Source: Marsupella aquatica
Lineage: Eukaryota > Marchantiophyta
Reading direction: 5' to 3'
Assembly: GCA_973895155.1 (NCBI GenBank)
Contig: OZ316894.1
Location: 14,942,001 to 15,006,000 of the forward strand
Length of the DNA: 64,000 nucleotides
Of the stretch, positions 1 through 13,176 are shown one piece after another. The notes under the pieces were generated by a model. That model was not told where the DNA came from, did not search any database, and saw nothing but the letters and a program-made list of their open reading frames with translations. Position 1 is the first letter of the stretch. The number at the start of each line of letters is the position of its first letter. The position numbers were made by a program, and so were the translations under genes.

Positions 1-784
1 AAATCCTGTTCCATGATTTCCCTCTCTTGCTTAATAGTTCCTTCTCTCCTGACCACTTTTGCTTCTGCTAGAGGAATTAAATTAGGACAACATTCAAATA
101 GAGTGACTTCTTCTTCTTCTGATAATCCCTCTTCCCAGTTCAGGGTACATACTCATACCCGTTGATACTCGGTTCCATCCATCGCTGGTTTAGTGTAATT
201 TTATAGGTTTCTCCTTCACTCTCAATTTTTATATAATCTTTATCCTTAGCCCAACTTTGTTTAACCCTGGCTTGCCTTAACCAAAGCCGTCCCAATATCA
301 TAGGTTGCCTTTTTGATGAATCCCCTCTTCTTAAGACTACCACATCTATGTTATACTTAATTCCCGATATTTGTATTGGCAATTCCTGTATATAACCCAA
401 TGGGTGGCAACTACTTTGATAAGCCATTAATAGATTAAAAGGTGCAGGTAATATCTTTACTTTTGCAATTTTCCAAAATATGTCTTCACTCATTAAATTA
501 ACTACTGAACCACCATCTAGCAAGACATTCTTAATTTTTGTTCCTTTTATATTTAACTGTACCATTGCTCCCTTATCCGCCAATACTGTCTTTTCCAACT
601 TATAAGTTGGTGCTTGTGGCAACTCCTGCTGATCCTCCTTCTCATTTATGGTTTCAGCTGTCTGTCCCCTTACTCCACTGGTGTTTGGTGCTGTAGTCTC
701 TTGTGCTCCCTCACTCATTTTCTTGAATACTGCTTCTCTGCATTGTGGAGCTATACATAACAATTCCTCCACGGTTAGCTCCAC
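1..784 (-). pseudogene. Ty3/gypsy aspartic protease region of a retrotransposon polyprotein (partial)
   Basis: Read on the minus strand, residues from 784 to 140 carry the plant gypsy protease signature LLDGGSVVNLM (the DSG/DGG catalytic loop), followed about 90 residues later by PMILGRLWLRQA, the usual flap-distal ILG helix of this family. The preceding TVLADKGAMVQLNIKG strand is also typical. The enzyme would cleave the Gag-Pol polyprotein in virus-like particles. A stop lies near 138-140, but the acidic sequence continuing to position 1 (FECCPNLIPLAEAK) looks like more polyprotein, so reverse transcriptase probably lies beyond the left edge. Upstream pieces sit in other frames, so the polyprotein is broken. 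DGG in place of DSG is common in plant gypsy proteases and is not itself a defect. Confidence 0.75.
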
Positions 785-819
785 TTTAGCTTTTGAAATA
801 ACCTCTACTAATTTCCTTA

Positions 820-2189
820 TTATTGCTCACTTTTTACTCTGACTGTTTCTGTACTTGAGGGTTCTTCTCTTAATGATTCCTCACTCAATGGTTCGCCCTC
901 ATAGATAACGGGTTCTCTACTTCCTTCATTAAGATTTTCATTAGATTCTAAAATTTCAGGTCCACTTTCTATTCTCTCATCCAACCCCATTAACCTTTCT
1001 GGTCTTGGCAGCAATTCACTTTGCTGATGCTGCCAAATTTGTTCTGCCGTATTTCGTGTTGTAGCGTCCAACTGTTCCCAACTCGGAACTCCTTGTGGAT
1101 GGTAGAGCTAACACGATGGATGGCTCTACTTGTTGTGACCGGGTCACTATATTCACATCCCTTGTTTGAATTCTCACATGGTTAACTGGCAATTTAGTTT
1201 GTGCTTCTGTTCTTTCCTTTTGTGTTGCACCCATAATTCACATTTAGCCCCTCTTATATGACCAAGCTTCCCACAGTAATAACATGTAAGAGGAGGTCTC
1301 TCTCCTTCATCCCTGAAGTTCCTTTTATTGGTAAACTGTCTATCAGGATTGTAATAGTTTTGATTTTTCTCTATTCTTTTATTTTCTGCATTTAGTGCCA
1401 CATTCCCCCCTTTCTTGTATGGGTTCTGGAAACACTCCTGGGTGGTATGCCCTGCCCTCATGTGAATTTCACAAAATTTTCTTCCTTTATACTCTCTTTT
1501 CTCATTGTTAGAGCCCTCTCCTTTACCTTTAATTGTTTCCCCCTCACTTTGGGTAGAAAAATCATTCTTCATCATCTGAGTAATCCCTTTTAACCTAATA
1601 AGCCTTCTCTCATACTCATCAGCATCTTGAGTGGGATTTTGTTCTACCACAATTACTAGATTTTCTTTAACTGCTCTCCTCGTCCAACTAATCCGTTGGG
1701 CATATGATGGTTGATGAGTCAATCTGCGCATAGCAAACTTTAATCTTCCTATGTAACTCTAAACTTATTTTTTCTTTTGCTGCGTCATATTTTGTATAAT
1801 GCTATACAAATCAGTTTCTTCTTTAGCCACCCAGTACTGGTCTAAGAACGACTTTGCTAAATGTTTCCATTCTTGAAAATGACCAGGTGGGTATTGGGTG
1901 TACCAGACAAAAGCACCCCTTTCAAAGAACTTGGAAACAGTTCCAATCTTGTTACATCATTTTGCTCGTGATTAGCTTGAAGCATTTCTTCAAATCTGGC
2001 CAAATGTGTATCAGCGTCTTCCTCTAATGTACCTTTGAAAATTGGAATTTTCACCCTTCTCAAAGGTATCATGGTCGCTTTTACTCCCTTGTTGCTCATT
2101 TCTTCACCAGTGTGTATTTTTGTCACTTCCTCTCTTATGAATTCCACTTTAGGGTTCCCTTCCTTAAAGGATTCAAATTCTTCCCCCAT
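820..2189 (-). pseudogene. Ty3/gypsy Gag remnant with zinc knuckle
   Basis: Three minus-strand pieces belong together. The piece from 2,189 to 1,857 has the Gag core IPIFKGTLEEDADTHLARF and ARFEEMLQAN, the usual 'F.G...ED...HL..FE' start of plant gypsy Gag. The piece from 1,731 to 1,174 has a CHHC-like motif (FCEIHMRAGHTTQEC) and a CCHC knuckle CYYCGKLGHIRGAKC, with one extra residue before the last Cys. A short acidic linker follows at 1,071-820. Gag would form the particle shell and bind element RNA through the knuckle. The pieces lie in different frames, so this is a decayed copy, probably of the same element as the protease at 1-784. Confidence 0.7.
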
Positions 2190-2229
2190 TCTGTGGACCG
2201 GCTCAATATAGGGTATGTAAGGAACTTGT

Positions 2230-5200
2230 CAATTTTTTTGTTGTTTGTACAAGGAATAGTAAGAAAGTTGTTGTAGTGTTAGCAAAGTACTTAGGGTTTG
2301 CAACCCTAAGTCACTAGGGAAGGCTAGTAGGAAATCATGGAAGGGAGAAAATGTGTTGTTCTAAGAAAATGTTCCACCCTTAGTTAGGATAGGCGACTAA
2401 GTCGGGACCGAAAAATGACCCGACACCTGACATCTTATTTTTGGCTGATATTTCTCCCATGGGTGCTGGGAGGTCCCTAGGGAACCCTGAAAAAGTATGA
2501 AGTCAAGTGGGGTCTCAACCTAGGAGTTGTGAGTATTTTGACAGAAATTAAAATAACCAACTAGCGAGCCCCGGAGAAAATAGCCAAGGGGTAAATTTTG
2601 TGGGTTCGAGGTTATAATTGAGTTTAGTATAGACCATAATATCCCTGGATTGTCTTAGAAATAATTTGTCACCTTTTGTTACTTTTTGGGAACACCTCAA
2701 AGATTGGGAATAGTAATCCGCTTTAATAGATATGGTCAAACTTATGTATTTTTAGAAAAGTCGTTATGGAGTGTTTAGAGAGTTTGATACATTTAGGAGT
2801 GAGTCCTATGTCCAAGGATTCCAGAAATGTGCTCAGAAGTACGTTTGGACATTTGAGTGAAGTATGGCATGGCCTTCAAGAGGGGCCAGTATAACTGTTT
2901 CTCCTGAGAGGAAAACAAAATTTTTCTAAGTGTCAAAACACGTTGACGCGGCTACGACCAGACTAGCACGAGGTCAGGCAAGCACGACATGGGCAGGAAT
3001 GCACGAGGTGGGCTAATTGAAGGGCTGGTGCTCATCAAAATAGGCCACTCTTGATCTGAATAGGCAGGTGCGGGATTGAATTGAGCTAGCTGCTGCTGAG
3101 AAGGACTTGACCCAGCTGCTACTGTGAAATTGAATTGTGAGCTATGGCTGCTGATTGGAATAGGGAGGCTGGCTTTGAATTGGGAAGGTTGCTTGCTGCT
3201 ATGGCAGCGGCACAATAGATTAGAGGTGCTGCTATTAATCAGGCATGAGATGCTCACGAGAATTGGCTGGCTGCTGTCTTGATGCTGCTGAATTGATGGA
3301 TGCTGCTGCTAGCTGCAAAATTGCAGAGGTGGGCAGCTACAAAATTGAGAAGAGAGACTTGCTTGGCTAAGTGATTGGAATAGAGCTAGTTGTTGAGAAG
3401 GAATCAAGTTATGGCTGCTGCTGCTGTGCTTCGAATCAGCTGGTATGCTTCGAATCTGCTGCTGTGCTGTTGTGCTGCAAGCTGCGAATTGGTGGGCTAT
3501 GGCTGCTGCAAAATTCTGCTGCGATTTTGAATCACTTGCAAGGCTGGATGGCTATGGAGGTGGACTGAGAAGGGTGCTGTAGACCTGGCTGAGCTATCAA
3601 TTGACCTGCTGTCATTCGATCCAATAGAGAATGCTGTCGTTTCAGATTGAATTCAAGAGAGAGGAAAATGCTGCAAAAATTGGTGTCCTTATCAATCTTC
3701 TTCATAAGAAACGTGAGTATAATGAGAGTACTCTCCCCTCATGACACGTGGAATCCCCATAAGGGGCGTGTAAGGTTCAAGTGTAATCGGGTCGCCGCTT
3801 ACACCCGCTTTACACCAAAAACATGCCTTGGGAGAATGGACATAACTTTGGCTAGTGGTATCCGTTGGGGCCCAATTTTTTTTGTGCTGAGTTAGGGGAA
3901 GATAAGGCACCCCTTGGTGAAGGTGGAAACCCATAAAAATAATCACTCAAATATATTTTTAGTGGAGGCCACGAGGGGGTCCCCATAGCTTGCAAACGGG
4001 AGTCGGCATGGGGGAAGTAAGACCAGGTTTTTAGCCGACACTTCTTGCACCCGTGTCACCCAAGTTAGGATACATGGAGAAGAGAGTACCTCAGGGGAAA
4101 GGTGAAAGGGCGTTAGGGTAAGGAAAGTAAGTTGATAGGTCGGGGTAGTAAGTAAGAACTAGTAAATAAGGAGCCAACTTTGACATGACACAACTTGAGA
4201 CTCACTCACTCTTTTTGCGAGCTTTCAAGTGGGTTGGGAAGCTGGTGAGGAGGACCATAAGTGAGAGCAGGTTTGGAGGTCAAAGCATGCAACTCATGTG
4301 TGGCATATTCCAAGGCTTGGAAGGAGTCAACCAATAGGTTGTAGAGTGAGCTACAAACTATAGAGTTGGACTTTGTGTGTTAGGAGGACTTGGGGGAGGA
4401 GTAGTTGGACCCCAGGTCAAGCTTGGTGTGGTGTGGAAGGAGAATAGTATATAAGGAGAAATTTTTCCTTTGTTAGGGACCGGGAGTCTCATCTCTTAAG
4501 TGGAATCTCTACCTTGCCAAGGTAGGGCTAAGCTTGAGAAGGGAGAGGTGGTCCATGCTTAGTGTGGAGAATGTGTAGTGAACTTTTGTTGTAAAGGTGA
4601 TGCAATAAAAGGAGACTTGCCAATCTTCATTGTGACCATTAAGTGTGAGTGCATTTGAAGCATATGAGAGCAAGAGAAGAGTCCATGCTATGATGTAATC
4701 TTGGTCTAAGCTTGAAGGGGATGTGCTAGTACAAAACCAAGGCCAAGAGGAAAGGTTAAGGTAGAGCACTACTTTGAGACTTAGAGAGGATTATAGCTTG
4801 AGGATGGAAAGTATTTTGCTTGGTGTGTGGTGTTAACAAGAAGTAAGAACAAGAGGAAGAGTACTTAGATAGAGGCACCTTCTCTAGAGCTCAAAGGGGA
4901 TGTGTGGACCCAAACCAAGGCCAGGGGGGCAAGGTTGAGGGGTAACACTACTTTGAGGGTCTTGAGGAGACTTAAGCTAGAAGAGGAAAGTACTTTGGGT
5001 TCTTGGGTGTTTGTGTGAGAATCTACTCTAAGGTGACAGCTTGGAGCGGAGATCCCCCTTGCTGATCCTTGGAGTAGAGGAGAGGGGAAGGGTGTGAGTA
5101 CAAAAGTAGTCAAGGGGACTACCTCTCTAGAAGTGGAGAGTTGAAACTACTTATGTATGGAGTGATTAGACATTGTAGGCACATTTCAGAAGTTTTGTCA

Positions 5201-5650
5201 ATCCTTTGTGACCCTGGTATGATATGGAGCAGGTATTAGGTAGTCTTTTGGGGAGAAAAGCCACTTAAGCTCCTTGACAAGTGTCTGACACATTCCACCT
5301 GAACTAGTCTCTCCTGAAGTCTTTCCCATCATTATGAACTTCCAAATTTTCACTTTTAGTTCTTGGGGGTTTCATTTCCACAAAAATGGCATATCACATG
5401 CGGCGAAGGATAGAGTCATTTTATTGGTTCTAAGGGAAGACTTAAGATTTTTTACAGAAGAACAATAGAGTCTTTTAAATTCAATTTTGAGATTTATAAA
5501 AATATTAGGGTATTTTTAATCCAATTTTTGGAATATTCCAAGAATATTCCAACTTTATAGGGGTAAAAAATAAAAAACAATCTTACATTTTAGGGGGTCC
5601 AAGGCCTAAAAACGTTGCAGGTGATGGGAGATCCCCATATAGTGAGACCC
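2230..5650. other. Non-coding stretch left of the gypsy leader
   Basis: I see no protein that can be supported here. About 3,080-3,560 is rich in GCT/CTG trinucleotides, which gives Leu/Cys/Ser-rich spurious frames. Between 4,709 and about 5,060 a segment is present twice. The rest is mixed sequence, probably transposon leader or inserted repeat, since it lies between gypsy Gag and the candidate primer-binding site near 6,950. Confidence 0.4.
4709..5062. repeat. Diverged tandem duplication, period about 179 bp
   Basis: The landmark GGGGATGTG occurs at about 4,717 and 4,896. Both are followed by ACCAAGGCCA, then an ACTACTTTGAG block, then GAAAGTA(C/T)TTTG. The two copies differ by scattered substitutions and small indels, so the duplication is old. 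Confidence 0.6.
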
Positions 5651-7219
5651 CCGAGTTTTAGTTATTCCAATGTATAGTTAACTGGTTAAATCCTAAGCTT
5701 TCAACAATCCATTTTCATTTCCAATCTTTTATATGTGCAATTTCCTATTCAACTTTGACCTTGCACATAGTTAATTTAAATTTTCATTAAGTATACTAAT
5801 TCTTTTCCAAGATTTCCTTTCATTCTATTAACAAGCAATTTCAATTCTTTCTCCCAATACCTAATTTATACTAGTTTTGGGGTGCGCTTTCCACTTCCGC
5901 TACTGTGCACCTAACTATATTTTTCTTGTATAACGTTAATGCCACACTATTCCATTTGTCAATTGAAATACTCCCACCACGACTGGCCGATAATTTCTCC
6001 TCGAATCCTTTATAACTATATATAGTTCATGATGAGTAACCTATAGTTCCAACTGAAACATTTTCATGAGCTCAGTCCGTCCCATTGTGGAAAACGTCAT
6101 TGTAACTTAGCATATATAAATAATTATTAACTAACAAATATCATCGTTAGCTTGACAGAGCCCTTCTGAAACTTCCAGACACACAAAATTCAACATCCCG
6201 ACTCACTATTCTAACTTTGTAAAAACAACAGCTAAGCAAGACTATCTTTTTTGACTAATCATCTCACTTCTTTATTCACTCAACGTTGGAGTACGTGCAA
6301 CCTTTTGGTAACATTAGTTGCGTCTTGCATAGCCACATCAACTCCTTTAACATGTTATAATCAAACACCTCTTCTCTGCTCTAGAACAGACTCCCATCCT
6401 CGTTTGTTGTGTTCTATCTCAATTTCCTCTACAACCTCCTCAGCACCCGTCCAATCTACAATGCTACAGGCGCTAGATATTTAGACCTCTGCCATAAGCA
6501 TACAACTAGAATTTTTTCCAATTCCTTACTCTGGCTGGGTGGTCTCACAAACACACACGGCCCCTTTCTTGAATTGCTCATCTTCTTGCTGGCTCGAAGC
6601 AAACTGGTTTCCTTTCGCCTTCTTCTTGTATTTGGCTTGTCTCACTAGTCTCCAAATTTCCTTATGGGTCTCACAGTTAATTCTGTATAAGTGGAGAGTT
6701 ATGAATCAACAGAATCACTTCCCCTCCTTCTATCTTCACCTCTCCTTTGCTCAACGCTTTGTATTCTGCTTTGCTCAAAGTACTATCACTGGCAATTCAC
6801 TATCCTCACTAAATAAAAACAAAGTCCAGAATTCATTTCTTGATCCAATTACGACTTCATATTGTACTTTCTTTCCCTTACTCCCATTTCTTGATTCTGG
6901 TCCGGGCCACAAGTGTTAGCAGCTTCCTCAATCGACATTCCCCAGTATGGTCGCCAAAGATGTCAACCGATGGAGTTGACTAGTTGCCAAATCCTTGTAT
7001 TACTTATTCACCATAACTCTTAACTTCCTTAATGTATTTTCTTGTATCAATTAAACATTATATGACTTCAATTTACTTGATTTCTGGTACACCTTTTGCT
7101 TGCTATCCAGCCTTTCCGACAATTAGATAGTGACAACTTGTGCGATTACTCAAGACAATGATCCAACTTTCCTTAGCCACAGACCTTGCCTGTCACCTGA
7201 ATTGAAGGTCAAGTTCTAT
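5651..7219. other. Gypsy leader region and candidate LTR/primer-binding junction
   Basis: There is no supportable gene. On the minus strand, sequence ending GGTTGACA at 6,961 is followed after two bases by TTTGGCGACCATACTGGGG. That resembles the 3' end of a plant gypsy LTR followed by a primer-binding-like TTTGGCG(A/C)C motif. If correct, the LTR extends to the right of 6,961 and the internal region to the left, matching the minus-strand Gag and protease. The matching LTR was not found in this window. Confidence 0.35.
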
Positions 7220-7411
7220 TTACCCTTCAACTAATGTTTCTTCAAAGAGGATTTCACTGCTCATTGTGGTAGGTTCCTCAATTATTAAATCTTCTTCTTC
7301 TATAATTTTCATCCAACTTTCAATTATATGTTTGCATTCACTTGGTGCATTCTGTAGACCAAATGGAATGCATTCAAATTTAAACGACCAATCAAAGGTA
7401 GTTACTTCCAT
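7220..7411 (-). pseudogene. Reverse transcriptase scrap (Ty3/gypsy type)
   Basis: A 63-residue minus-strand piece contains FECIPFGLQNAPSECKHI, close to the conserved gypsy RT segment 'F..MPFGL.NAP..FQ..I' between the palm motifs. Nothing else of RT (no YxDD box) is visible nearby, so this is a short fragment, possibly from a nested or rearranged copy. Confidence 0.5.
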
Positions 7412-9250
7412 ATTCTACTACTTTGGGTCCCTCTTTTACCACATTTCTTATCAATTACTCTTAATTCTAATCTTATAGGGATTTTCTTAAGAGTTTACAA
7501 TCTCAATTTCCACATGCCATACAATTCTTATTTTCCCTTTAACAGGTTCCAACCAAATCCAAATGAATGTTCCATTGTCAAATATCAGTATTTCCAACCA
7601 TCTTCTTTTTACAATTAGCTTCTTAACTTTAACTCTACTGATATACAATAGATACAAGCTATGTAATCGAATACTCCCTGTAGTTCTGCCAGTATGTCTT
7701 GATTGCATCTTTCATTCCATGAACACATCAATTTCTTTACATGGTTGTTCTTCCATGGGCTCCTATCTCTCTACCTTCAGGTCTAGCAAAATCAGCACTA
7801 CCTCTTCCCGGGCTGCCTCTTTAGCTTCCTGATCTTGAAAGTTTCTAAAACAAAAGACCCTATTCACTCCTACTCTGCTACCCTATATCCCTCATACATA
7901 CAGGTTTTTCTTAACTTCTCCTAACTATCAGTAGTTGTAACTGCCAAACTGCTTATTCGGTTTCTGTACCTGTTTTATTCCACTAAAGCTATTGGTTAAT
8001 GGTTATTTGTTCTGCTTGTCTAATAGAACGAGTAATTCTTAACTATTATTTGTTACTTGATAATGCATCTCCGGTTTGGTGGTTCTTCAGTTAATCATCC
8101 TCTTGATTAATCAGTCAAGATTGATTTCATCCTTTGTTTCCACCGCTCCAAGGTTAAGCGCTTGAATGGCAACCTCCACTTGTTCTACTCTTGTTTCTCT
8201 GGCTTTCCTCTGTTCGGCGGAGCGTTGGGTTGGTTCTCATCTTCTAGAACCCCAATATCTGTTTAGTTTTCTTGCTTCTGTTCACCACAATTCTCACTGC
8301 CCAATATTCATTCATGACGCAAAAACAATCTCTTTCTTGTGTGCTAACTTGCATATGAAACTCATGCCCAATGATTCCAAACAATTGGCAACCTGCTTCT
8401 TCCCACACTTGATAAACAACAATGTTGATTTGCACAAAGAAATTATACTTATATTTTCCTGAACCTACTGGTCGACAAAAATGATTCACTCAATTCCGCA
8501 TCACCAATTCTACATTCTGGGTTTCTTTGTTCAGTCTAACTCTGGGAGCACTGGGCCCTAAGGCACACAACTTTCCATCTTCTAATGGGATATCGCATCC
8601 CTCATAAACTAAGTCGCTACCATACATGCCCCAAATTGCTACAATCATTATTCCAACCAAGCAGATGACTCGAGATTGATCCATCTCTATAAAACTGCCA
8701 CTTGACCAAAACTGAACCTTGATTGAATAAAATGAAACTCTGGTCATATTTTTAGGGTTTTTAAATAGTAATTGCCCTAATGACTCAACCTCTACTTCAT
8801 TGTAACTTGATAATTAACCTCAAAATTTCACTAATCTAAATTGCTCAAATCCTGCCATTTCATCATGCCTAGGCCCTCAGATCTCATCGCCGCCCGGGGC
8901 TCCCGATCAGCCAAACCCGGATCGGGCCATAACTCACGCCCCAAGCGTCCGTTGCCCATGGAGTCAACTCCATTGGCCTTGGGCCCAAGAGGAGATCTCA
9001 CTCAAGTCCTCAGAACTCAAAGTTTGTCCAAGGGTCTGGATGGTCGACCTTGAGCCCAGCCCCTTTCCCCTTGACCTGACCAGCTGTGGTGCGTCCCATG
9101 GCTCCCTAAACCCAAGAAACCCCCCTGCACAAGCCGATTCCTGTAGGTTTCGCGGCTTAGCGGCATGGGACGCTGCTATCTCTCTTCTACTAACATTTTA
9201 CACACATATACTGGACAGATCGTTCATTGGGTCATGAGATACGTAGCCGA
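7412..9250. other. Unassigned repeat-derived sequence
   Basis: No protein or RNA gene can be supported. Sequence from about 8,860 to 9,150 is clearly more GC-rich than the AT-rich stretch to its left, suggesting a boundary between two inserted elements near 8,850. Confidence 0.4.
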
Positions 9251-10125
9251 CCTATTCTATGCCTTCCCTTATATTCCTCTCCTTATCTTCTTCAGGTATG
9301 TTTGGATTCCGCCGCCGGAATGATCCCCAACTAGCTTGGGTTAGCCACTAAGACCTCTCTCAGCTTGACACATCCAACTCTTACTACCTTGCTTACTTCC
9401 TTCTCTCTTGGTTGATGTGGGCAATCTTCAAACAAGTTAATGCGACACACAAATAGCAAAATGACTCCTTCTGATTGAGTTATACCATGCACTTGCCATA
9501 CAAACAGTACTTCTCATACACAAGATTTGCAAACTAAGCCGTGAGGCCAACTCTATTCATCTCTTAGACATGAGGAAACATGAATATACACAAGGGTCAC
9601 TGTATAACTAACCGAGAGTTTCTTTTAACTACTTGATCCCAGCCCTGCTGGTGCACTAAAAACTTGCTAAAGAAGAAGGCCCTGAACTCCTCGCTGCCCA
9701 GGTACTTATCCTGGCAGTGGATCGATCCGCCTAATTCCTTGCAGCGTAAGCCTAATCTATCCTAACTGTAATCTACCTATGTACAGTGAGGCAAGAGCAC
9801 AAGTGTTGCTTTTACCAGTAGATCTGCAATCCCACTAATCTAAGTGTCAGGGCCACCTCCTGGTCCTAATCCTAATTCTAAACTTGGAGATTTGAGCCCG
9901 CCCTACCCACTCACGCCTCCTACCTCCACGTCCGCCCTTTTTAAAAGGGACGGTGCCCTTACACCGTCACGACACCAGTGGCTAGTCCTCAATGGACGCC
10001 CCCGATCCTTCCTCGGTAGTCAATGTGGGCCTTCCGTTCTCGGACAGGTTATCCGCTCCTGACCTGGTCAACCCTTTTTTGGCGTGTCCGAGCCCCACCA
10101 CTACCTCGGCCTCAACTTCCTTGGC

Positions 10126-12182
10126 TTATGCTTTCCAGGCTTCCACCAACCTGGCTTCAGCCTGCCCGACTTCTATCTGTGGGGGTCCCACCCCTGCGGC
10201 TCCTATTTTCTCCTTCCCGGCATCGGCTACCTTGCCGTAGTGGTCCTCCTCATAGGCTTGTTCTATGAGGCGGGTTGTCTCGTCCTCCCAAGGTTGTGGT
10301 TGATGCCAATCAATGGCTGGCAACCTTGGGCCGGTGCCTGTCATGGCCTCCCCCAACCGGTCTTCTTGGCCTACCTCTCGAACTGCTTCCTTGACGGCTA
10401 CAACCTTGCATAAGGCTGGTGCCATGCTCTCTACCTCAGCCACAGTGGCCTGGCAAACGGTGTGGCTCCCTGACCCAGAAGGCTCTTGCTTTTTGTCCTT
10501 CCCCACCCAAACAGCTGGTGCCTTCCCTTGCTGCTTTCTTCCGGCAAGGGTGAGGGTACCATGGCTTGTCGCTTGGTTAGTACCACGCCCTGCGACTCTA
10601 TTGCCGCTATCGGGGGTCCACTTGTTGCGGCCAGCCGATTTAGCTCCTTGGACTGCTTCTTCAACCGCTCAGTTTGGTTGTCCGCCCGCCTCTGCAGATT
10701 CTCTATCCTCTGGTTGGCTTCCTCTAGGTCCACGAGGGCTTCGTCTAAATCCCCACGAGCTTGCTCCAACTCTGCTAGGTTGTCGTCCAACTCCTTCTGT
10801 AAGGCCGCCCTCTCCTCCTGGGTTGCCCTTAGGTCTGTGTTGATCTTATGGACAACATCAAACTTGATTTTATTCATTTTGTCGTAGGTTTGATCGAGCA
10901 TGTCATTCTTCTTCCGCAGTTTGGCTTGAAAGTTGGCCGACAGGTCCTCCAGGTCTCCCTTCAACTTGTCGATGCCCCTGTAGGTCTCATCAAGTTTGGC
11001 TTGTTTTTTATGAAGGGCCTTGCGGCATTCTTCAATCTCATCCTTCAGTGCCTGCTCCTTCCTATGGGCCTCGGTCATGGCTTTGTTGCAGGCCGTTATG
11101 TGAGTTGCTTCTGCCTCCTTCTGTTCCCGCTTCCACTTCTCCTTCTCCTTGAGGGCTCCGGCCAAGTCTTCCTGAGTCTGGGCTAGTTGCCCCTGCATGA
11201 TACTTATTTCATGCTTCCTAACTCGTAGCTTGTCCTGGGCCTGCTTGGCCACCCTTAACTCTCCGGCCTTGGCTTCCTTCTCCCTTAGCCGTCGGATGAC
11301 TTCCTCCTTCTTCATCCTCTCCAAGGCTAGTGCGTCCGTCAATCGGCTTTTCTCCAACATCTCCTTATGGACGAAAGGCCCTGTCTCCAATTCTGCCCCA
11401 AAGATATCGAGGGCGAGTAGCCCGCACATCCTCCCATACTCCAGGGCTTTGGAACGTGCATAGGTAGAGTGGTTAGGAGATGTCGGCATCTCCCAACGTG
11501 GCCTTACCGTCCAAGCCGCCCTTCTTATCTCCTCAACCATGGGCAAGGGCACGACTTGAACCCTTGCCAATTGTTGAATGTTCTCCGGCCATCCACCGCC
11601 TGGCAAGTCCTTCTCCTTGACCAGGGTTGCTTCCTCTAGGTCCATGAATCGCTGTTGCGACTCTTGATCGGCCTGTTGTCTTTCGTCAAACATTGGTGGA
11701 GGTACGTTTGGTGGGGGAGACTTTGGGCTCCCCTGCTATTGTGGATCCCCCTGCACCACCCTTGGTAGTCTGGGAATAAAACGGCCGCAGGTCCGCACTC
11801 CTGGTACCGAGCAATCCAACCCGTAACCCAAGTCCTTGTGGTATTCCTCCTCGTAATCCCCATCCTCCGGGCGTCCTGGTGCCTGTCGGTCCTCTCTAGG
11901 ACTAGCCATAAACCCGACCTCCTGCCAGGGATTATACCGGCGTGTGGCTTGCTCTTCTGGCTTACGTACCTGACTTCCGCACTCCTTTTCGGGATTGGGA
12001 ACCCTGGGTCCTAACTCCTCTGAGTCACTAGAGGCTCCCACATACCTCCGCACCCCCGGCTCGTGTTCCGGCCTCCTTCTTTCTTTGGCTCTGGTAAAGG
12101 GGTTTTCCCTTGTCATTTTTCTGGTGCCCGTTGTTGCTACCTTTGGTACTAGAGCCGCCTTCTCCTTGGTCAGTACATGCAA
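10126..12182 (-). pseudogene. Element B protein, charged linker and long coiled coil
   Basis: The piece at 12,182-11,736 is rich in Arg, Glu and Pro. The piece at 11,693-10,431 (about 420 codons) has a long heptad-patterned stretch, for example ELEQARGDLDEALVDLEEAN and ENLQRRADNQTERLKKQSKE, so it should form an extended coiled coil. A frame change near 10,500 leads to a last piece ending at 10,126. Elements A, C and D show the same order, globular part first and coiled coil last. The coiled coil probably drives self-association of a Gag-like particle protein. No protease, RT or integrase follows. Confidence 0.6.
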
Positions 12183-12188
12183 GAGGCT

Positions 12189-13176
12189 CTACATGGCCGG
12201 TTGTTGCATTGGCCCAGCTTTTGGCACCTGTTGGAAGACCTGAGCTATCATGGGACTGCCTGGTGGGTTGGGCTGCTTTGCTGCCGCTCTCGGGTCTGAT
12301 TCCTCTTCTGGCGCTCTAGCCTGCAGGGGAAGAATTGGGGCAAAGATTTGACTTTGGGCATACCGGCATAACAACAGCATGTGATAACCAAGCCAAGATA
12401 CGCTTCCTTGGCTAGTCACAAGGTGTTCCTCCTTTAATATCTTTCTGAGTTGGTTGAGGAGGTACCCATTGTAATCCTGACTTGGGTCTGGCCTCTCTGC
12501 CAGGTAAACCTGTGCTTTGCCAAACTCCGGCCTTGGCCAGTTGCAATGCATCGTTACCCGGAAGAAATCAATCATTTCTCCAATATGCGGGTTGGTGCAG
12601 GTGCTCCTGAGGAAGCCATTTTTCAATGACGGTCCGGGGATTTGATCTAAACTCCTTGTCTGGCAAGTTCTTCCGGGTTTCTACCTTAGCTTTGTTGCCC
12701 TTGGGCAAGCCAAACACTCCGGCAATCACGTTGGAGGTGAGAAAGAAGTCCCTCCCATAGATCTTTGTGGAGCTGGTCTCGTGGTCCCATGATCCCACGA
12801 ATTCCAGTAAGTCCAATTTTGGCACCTCCTTCTTCAGCCATGACAATCTTACAAAGCTCTCCAAGCCTGATCCGACCATGAAGCCCTGGTACTTCTTGGT
12901 CTGCATGGCCATAAAGCATGCATCCTCCTCTTGTGCAAAATGTAGTTGTATCGCCAGTGGTATCATTGTCGCCCATCCCTTCTAGGTGTTGTCTTGGGTA
13001 GGGACGACATTGACTAGGTTGACTTCTTGTTCCTCGGGTTCCTTCTCCCTTTGCTTCCCTTGTTCGGCTGGCTTCCTTGATACTGCCAACCTCGTCCTCT
13101 TGGCCGGTGTGTTTTCTTCATTGTTGGTCATCTTCCTCCTAATTTTAGCGGCACCTGAAGATTCTCCCAATACTGT
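12189..13176 (-). pseudogene. Element B protein, basic linker and globular mobile-domain-like part
   Basis: After the element A insertion, the minus-strand frame continues through a Lys/Arg/Glu-rich linker with a nuclear-localisation-like KIRRK and PAKRTR. It meets a stop near 12,982, then reads a globular region (SFVRLSWLKKEVPKLDLLEF, GRDFFLTSNVIAGVFGLPKG). 'V..VFGLP.G' recalls the F.LP.G segment of plant transposon 'mobile domain' proteins and matches MIFGLPEG in element D and MIFSLPEG in element A. A frameshift near 12,600 moves the frame to the piece ending at 12,189. It was a Gag-like protein, now broken. Confidence 0.55.

Noticed and set aside
6251-6919. Plus-strand open frames of 77-126 codons
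   Set aside because: They overlap one another, have no recognisable domain and lie opposite a gypsy leader region.
8166-8747. Overlapping frames on both strands (81-98 codons)
   Set aside because: Low-complexity composition, no motif, and mutual overlap. No evidence of a gene.
10313-11463. Long plus-strand frames (up to 176 codons) opposite the coiled coil
   Set aside because: Antisense shadows of the GC-rich coiled-coil coding sequence of element B.
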